DNA from: Flavobacteriaceae bacterium TMED68
GTDB taxonomy: Bacteria > Bacteroidota > Bacteroidia > Flavobacteriales > Flavobacteriaceae
NCBI GenBank assembly: GCA_002167525.1
Contig: NHDV01000013.1
Coordinates: forward strand, 5,663 to 14,108
Direction: 5' to 3'
DNA: 8,446 bases
Made by a program: the position numbers and the translations under genes. Every line of letters begins with the position of its first letter. The first letter of the stretch is position 1. Below, piece by piece: positions 6,714-8,446 of the stretch. A model generated the notes under the pieces. The model saw only the letters and a list, made by a program, of their open reading frames with translations, made no database searches and was not told the origin of the DNA.

Positions 6714-7802
6714 CTAATCATAAATTACTCTTTTTACTCTTGGACCTATTGCAGTGAGTAGTTCATAACTTATTGTATCAGCACTGTGCGCCAGATCTGA
6801 AACAGAGTTTTGATTTCCAAATACATAAACTTTGTCTCCTTCATTACATGAAATTTTGGATACATCTACCATGAACATGTCCATACAAATATTACCAACA
6901 ATAGGCACAATTTTCCCATTAATTAAAACTTTCCCTTTATGATTTCCGAGTTGTCTATTTATTCCATCCGCATGACCAAGTGGAATTGTTGCAATCTTTT
7001 TTTCTTCATTGACTTTACATCCAAAATCATAACCAACATATTCCCCTTTTTTGACAAGGTGGATTTGACTTATTGATGATATTAATTCAGCTACAGGCTT
7101 AAGTTGTTTGTCCCATTCCGAACGGTTTGCGAATCCATGAAGTGCTATACCACACCTTACAGCATCAAACTGAAACTCAGGGAAATTAAATAATCCTGAG
7201 CTATTTAAAAGATGAAACTTTGGATTAAGTCCAGAAATCGCAATGTGTCTATCTCTAAGTTTTAAAAATGATTCAATTTGTTTTTTATTTAATTCAATTT
7301 CTTTTTTAGCCTGAGATATGGCTAGATGGGAATATATACTTTTAAGTGCAAAAGCATCATCTTTAAGTTGATTTATAATCCAGTCAAAACAACTTGGCTT
7401 AAAACCTAATCTATTAAGACCGGTGTTGTATTTAATATGAACTGGGAAATTTCTTAATTTTTTACAAATTAATTTTTTATGAAATTTTTTAAAAATGTTG
7501 ACACTATACAAGCAGGGCTCTAATTTATTATCAATAATATCAGAAAGTCCAGAGGGCTGGGGATAAAAGACCATAATTCGGGATTTGATTCCATTTCTTC
7601 TTAAAATCTTTCCTTCATTTGAATAAGCTACTGCAAAAGTGTTAACTCCTAATTTTTCCAGATGTTTTGTAATTGCCGTTAATGCTGTTCCATAAGCTGA
7701 AGCTTTTACAACAGCTATAAGATTAGTTCCAGCATTTAAATTTCTTACAAGAAGTTTATAGTTGTGCTCCAAATTAGATAAATAGATGTTCAGTTGATTC
7801 AA
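6714..7802 (-). CDS. alr: Alanine racemase
   Basis: Alr is a PLP enzyme converting L-alanine to D-alanine for peptidoglycan. The 362-residue protein has the PLP lysine Lys33 in AVVKASAYG with Tyr37, Lys124 in the KYNTGLNRLGF loop, His159, Ser201, Arg216 in VRCGIALHG (contact to the pyridine nitrogen), the catalytic Tyr258 (opposite Lys33, in VGYDFG), ICMDMF (305-310) and Tyr346 in SYELLTAI. It is a stand-alone racemase, not the MurF-Alr fusion of some Bacteroidetes. Departures from the Geobacillus enzyme are N to S at position 35, D to N at 126, M to L at 129 and Y to H at 277 in the PLGHADG loop. The start is TTG at 7802: the frame upstream holds only six sense codons before a stop, with no ATG or GTG. 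It overlaps the tdk stop by 4 bases (TTGA), suggesting coupled translation. Confidence 0.95.
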   Translation of the reverse strand: MNQLNIYLSNLEHNYKLLVRNLNAGTNLIAVVKASAYGTALTAITKHLEKLGVNTFAVAYSNEGKILRRNGIKSRIMVFYPQPSGLSDIIDNKLEPCLYSVNIFKKFHKKLICKKLRNFPVHIKYNTGLNRLGFKPSCFDWIINQLKDDAFALKSIYSHLAISQAKKEIELNKKQIESFLKLRDRHIAISGLNPKFHLLNSSGLFNFPEFQFDAVRCGIALHGFANRSEWDKQLKPVAELISSISQIHLVKKGEYVGYDFGCKVNEEKKIATIPLGHADGINRQLGNHKGKVLINGKIVPIVGNICMDMFMVDVSKISCNEGDKVYVFGNQNSVSDLAHSADTISYELLTAIGPRVKRVIYD

Positions 7803-8401
7803 GGCTTTTCTTTTCTGTTTTTATTTTTTTGAATCAATTTTTGAAATTCCAATCTTGAAAGAGCCATATAACTTTCTTTTTCTCCTAGGTGAATTAGTGA
7901 TTTATTAGTAGATATTCTATGGCTATGATTTGCTAGTTTTCCACTTTTTGCGCATATGGCATGAACTTTAGTTACATATTCTGCAACTGCCATAAGATTA
8001 GGCATAGGGCCAAATGGATTACCTTTATAGTCCATATCTAAGCCTGCCACGATAACCCGAATACCTTCATTAGCTAAATCATTACAGATTTTAACTATTC
8101 CATTGTCAAAAAATTGAGCCTCATCAATCCCAATGACATCACAATCTTTAGCTTTAATTTTTATATCAGAGGATTTTGAGACTGACTTTGCTTCAATTTG
8201 ATTTTTGTCATGGGATAAAACTAAATTTTTATTAAAACGAGAATCAATAATTGGTTTAAAAACTTTAATTTTCTGTTTGGCATATTTAGCACGATTTAAT
8301 CTCCGAATTAGCTCTTCTGTTTTACCAGAAAACATTGAGCCACAGATTATTTCGATCCAGCCAAATTGTTCATGAGTCTTTAAGGTATTTTCTAAAAACA
8401 T
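7799..8401 (-). CDS. tdk: Thymidine kinase (type II, TK1-like)
   Basis: Tdk phosphorylates thymidine with ATP, salvaging it to dTMP. I take the ATG at 8401 as the start (200 residues), giving the MFLENT...EQFGWIE beginning I recall from Bacteroidetes homologues. A TTG at 8425 would add 8 residues, and the frame stays open to the window edge, but ATG is more likely. The P-loop GSMFSGKT is at 21-28, DEAQFF at 93-98 carries the catalytic Glu94, and the lid segment AGLDMDYKGNPFGPMP is at 119-134. The zinc cysteines of type II kinases are largely gone: the first pair reads CAKS and the second region (LSRLEF) has none. The lasso loop is otherwise present. The C-terminus is a basic Lys/Arg tail. The stop overlaps the alr start by 4 bases. 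The 45 bases upstream show no clear promoter. Confidence 0.95.
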   Translation of the reverse strand: MFLENTLKTHEQFGWIEIICGSMFSGKTEELIRRLNRAKYAKQKIKVFKPIIDSRFNKNLVLSHDKNQIEAKSVSKSSDIKIKAKDCDVIGIDEAQFFDNGIVKICNDLANEGIRVIVAGLDMDYKGNPFGPMPNLMAVAEYVTKVHAICAKSGKLANHSHRISTNKSLIHLGEKESYMALSRLEFQKLIQKNKNRKEKP

Positions 8402-8446
8402 TTTGTAATTTTCATAATTAATCAATTGCTTATTATGAATTAATTT

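Noticed and set aside
8402..8425. Upstream TTG start adding 8 residues to Tdk
   Set aside because: The ATG at 8401 gives the expected family N-terminus; the extra residues show no conservation that I recognise.
1..8446. Search for CRISPR arrays, tRNA or rRNA genes, insertion sequences, phage or toxin-antitoxin genes
   Set aside because: No direct repeats with spacers, no cloverleaf-like segments, no transposase or integrase motifs and no small gene pairs were found; all long frames are housekeeping genes.

Overview
The window looks like chromosomal housekeeping DNA from an AT-rich member of the Bacteroidetes, most likely a flavobacterium-like lineage. The clues are the L32 ribosomal protein with the [17 protein letters not shown] start typical of that phylum, a YceD/DUF177 protein of the flavobacterial type, a thymidine kinase that has lost most of its zinc cysteines as I recall for Bacteroidetes homologues, few Shine-Dalgarno sequences, and one promoter matching the Bacteroidetes TTG-N19-TAnnTTTG pattern. 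I cannot name a genus.

Layout. The left end (1-1822, plus strand) holds the C-terminal part of a prolyl oligopeptidase, cut by the window edge, followed 13 bases later by a Bar/Pat-like GNAT acetyltransferase. Everything to the right is on the minus strand and converges on this pair with only 5 bases between stop codons. In transcription order from the right edge the minus-strand genes are tdk (thymidine kinase), alr (alanine racemase, overlapping tdk by 4 bases), asd (aspartate-semialdehyde dehydrogenase), a yceD/DUF177 gene, rpmF (L32), fabH, accB and accC. Coding density is high. The longest non-coding stretch is 122 bases (rpmF-fabH), followed by 99 bases (alr-asd) and 73 bases (asd-yceD), so no stretch over 300 bases lacks a gene.

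How the genes fit together. accC and accB encode two parts of acetyl-CoA carboxylase, which makes malonyl-CoA. FabH uses malonyl-ACP to start fatty acid chains, so fabH-accB-accC is a fatty-acid initiation unit. YceD and L32 belong to 50S ribosome production and sit immediately upstream, a widespread link between ribosome and membrane lipid synthesis. Asd (toward diaminopimelate, lysine, threonine and methionine) and Alr (D-alanine) supply peptidoglycan precursors. Tdk salvages thymidine. The whole minus-strand block serves growth: DNA precursor, wall, ribosome and membrane.

I found no mobile element, CRISPR array, RNA gene, phage or defence gene, and no sign of an undescribed multi-gene system. 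The points worth a second look are smaller: a Phe-to-Val change in the FabH starter pocket, non-ATG starts for alr (TTG) and asd (GTG), a well-formed asd promoter giving a very short leader, unusual active-site-loop residues in Alr, and inverted repeats in two intergenic gaps.
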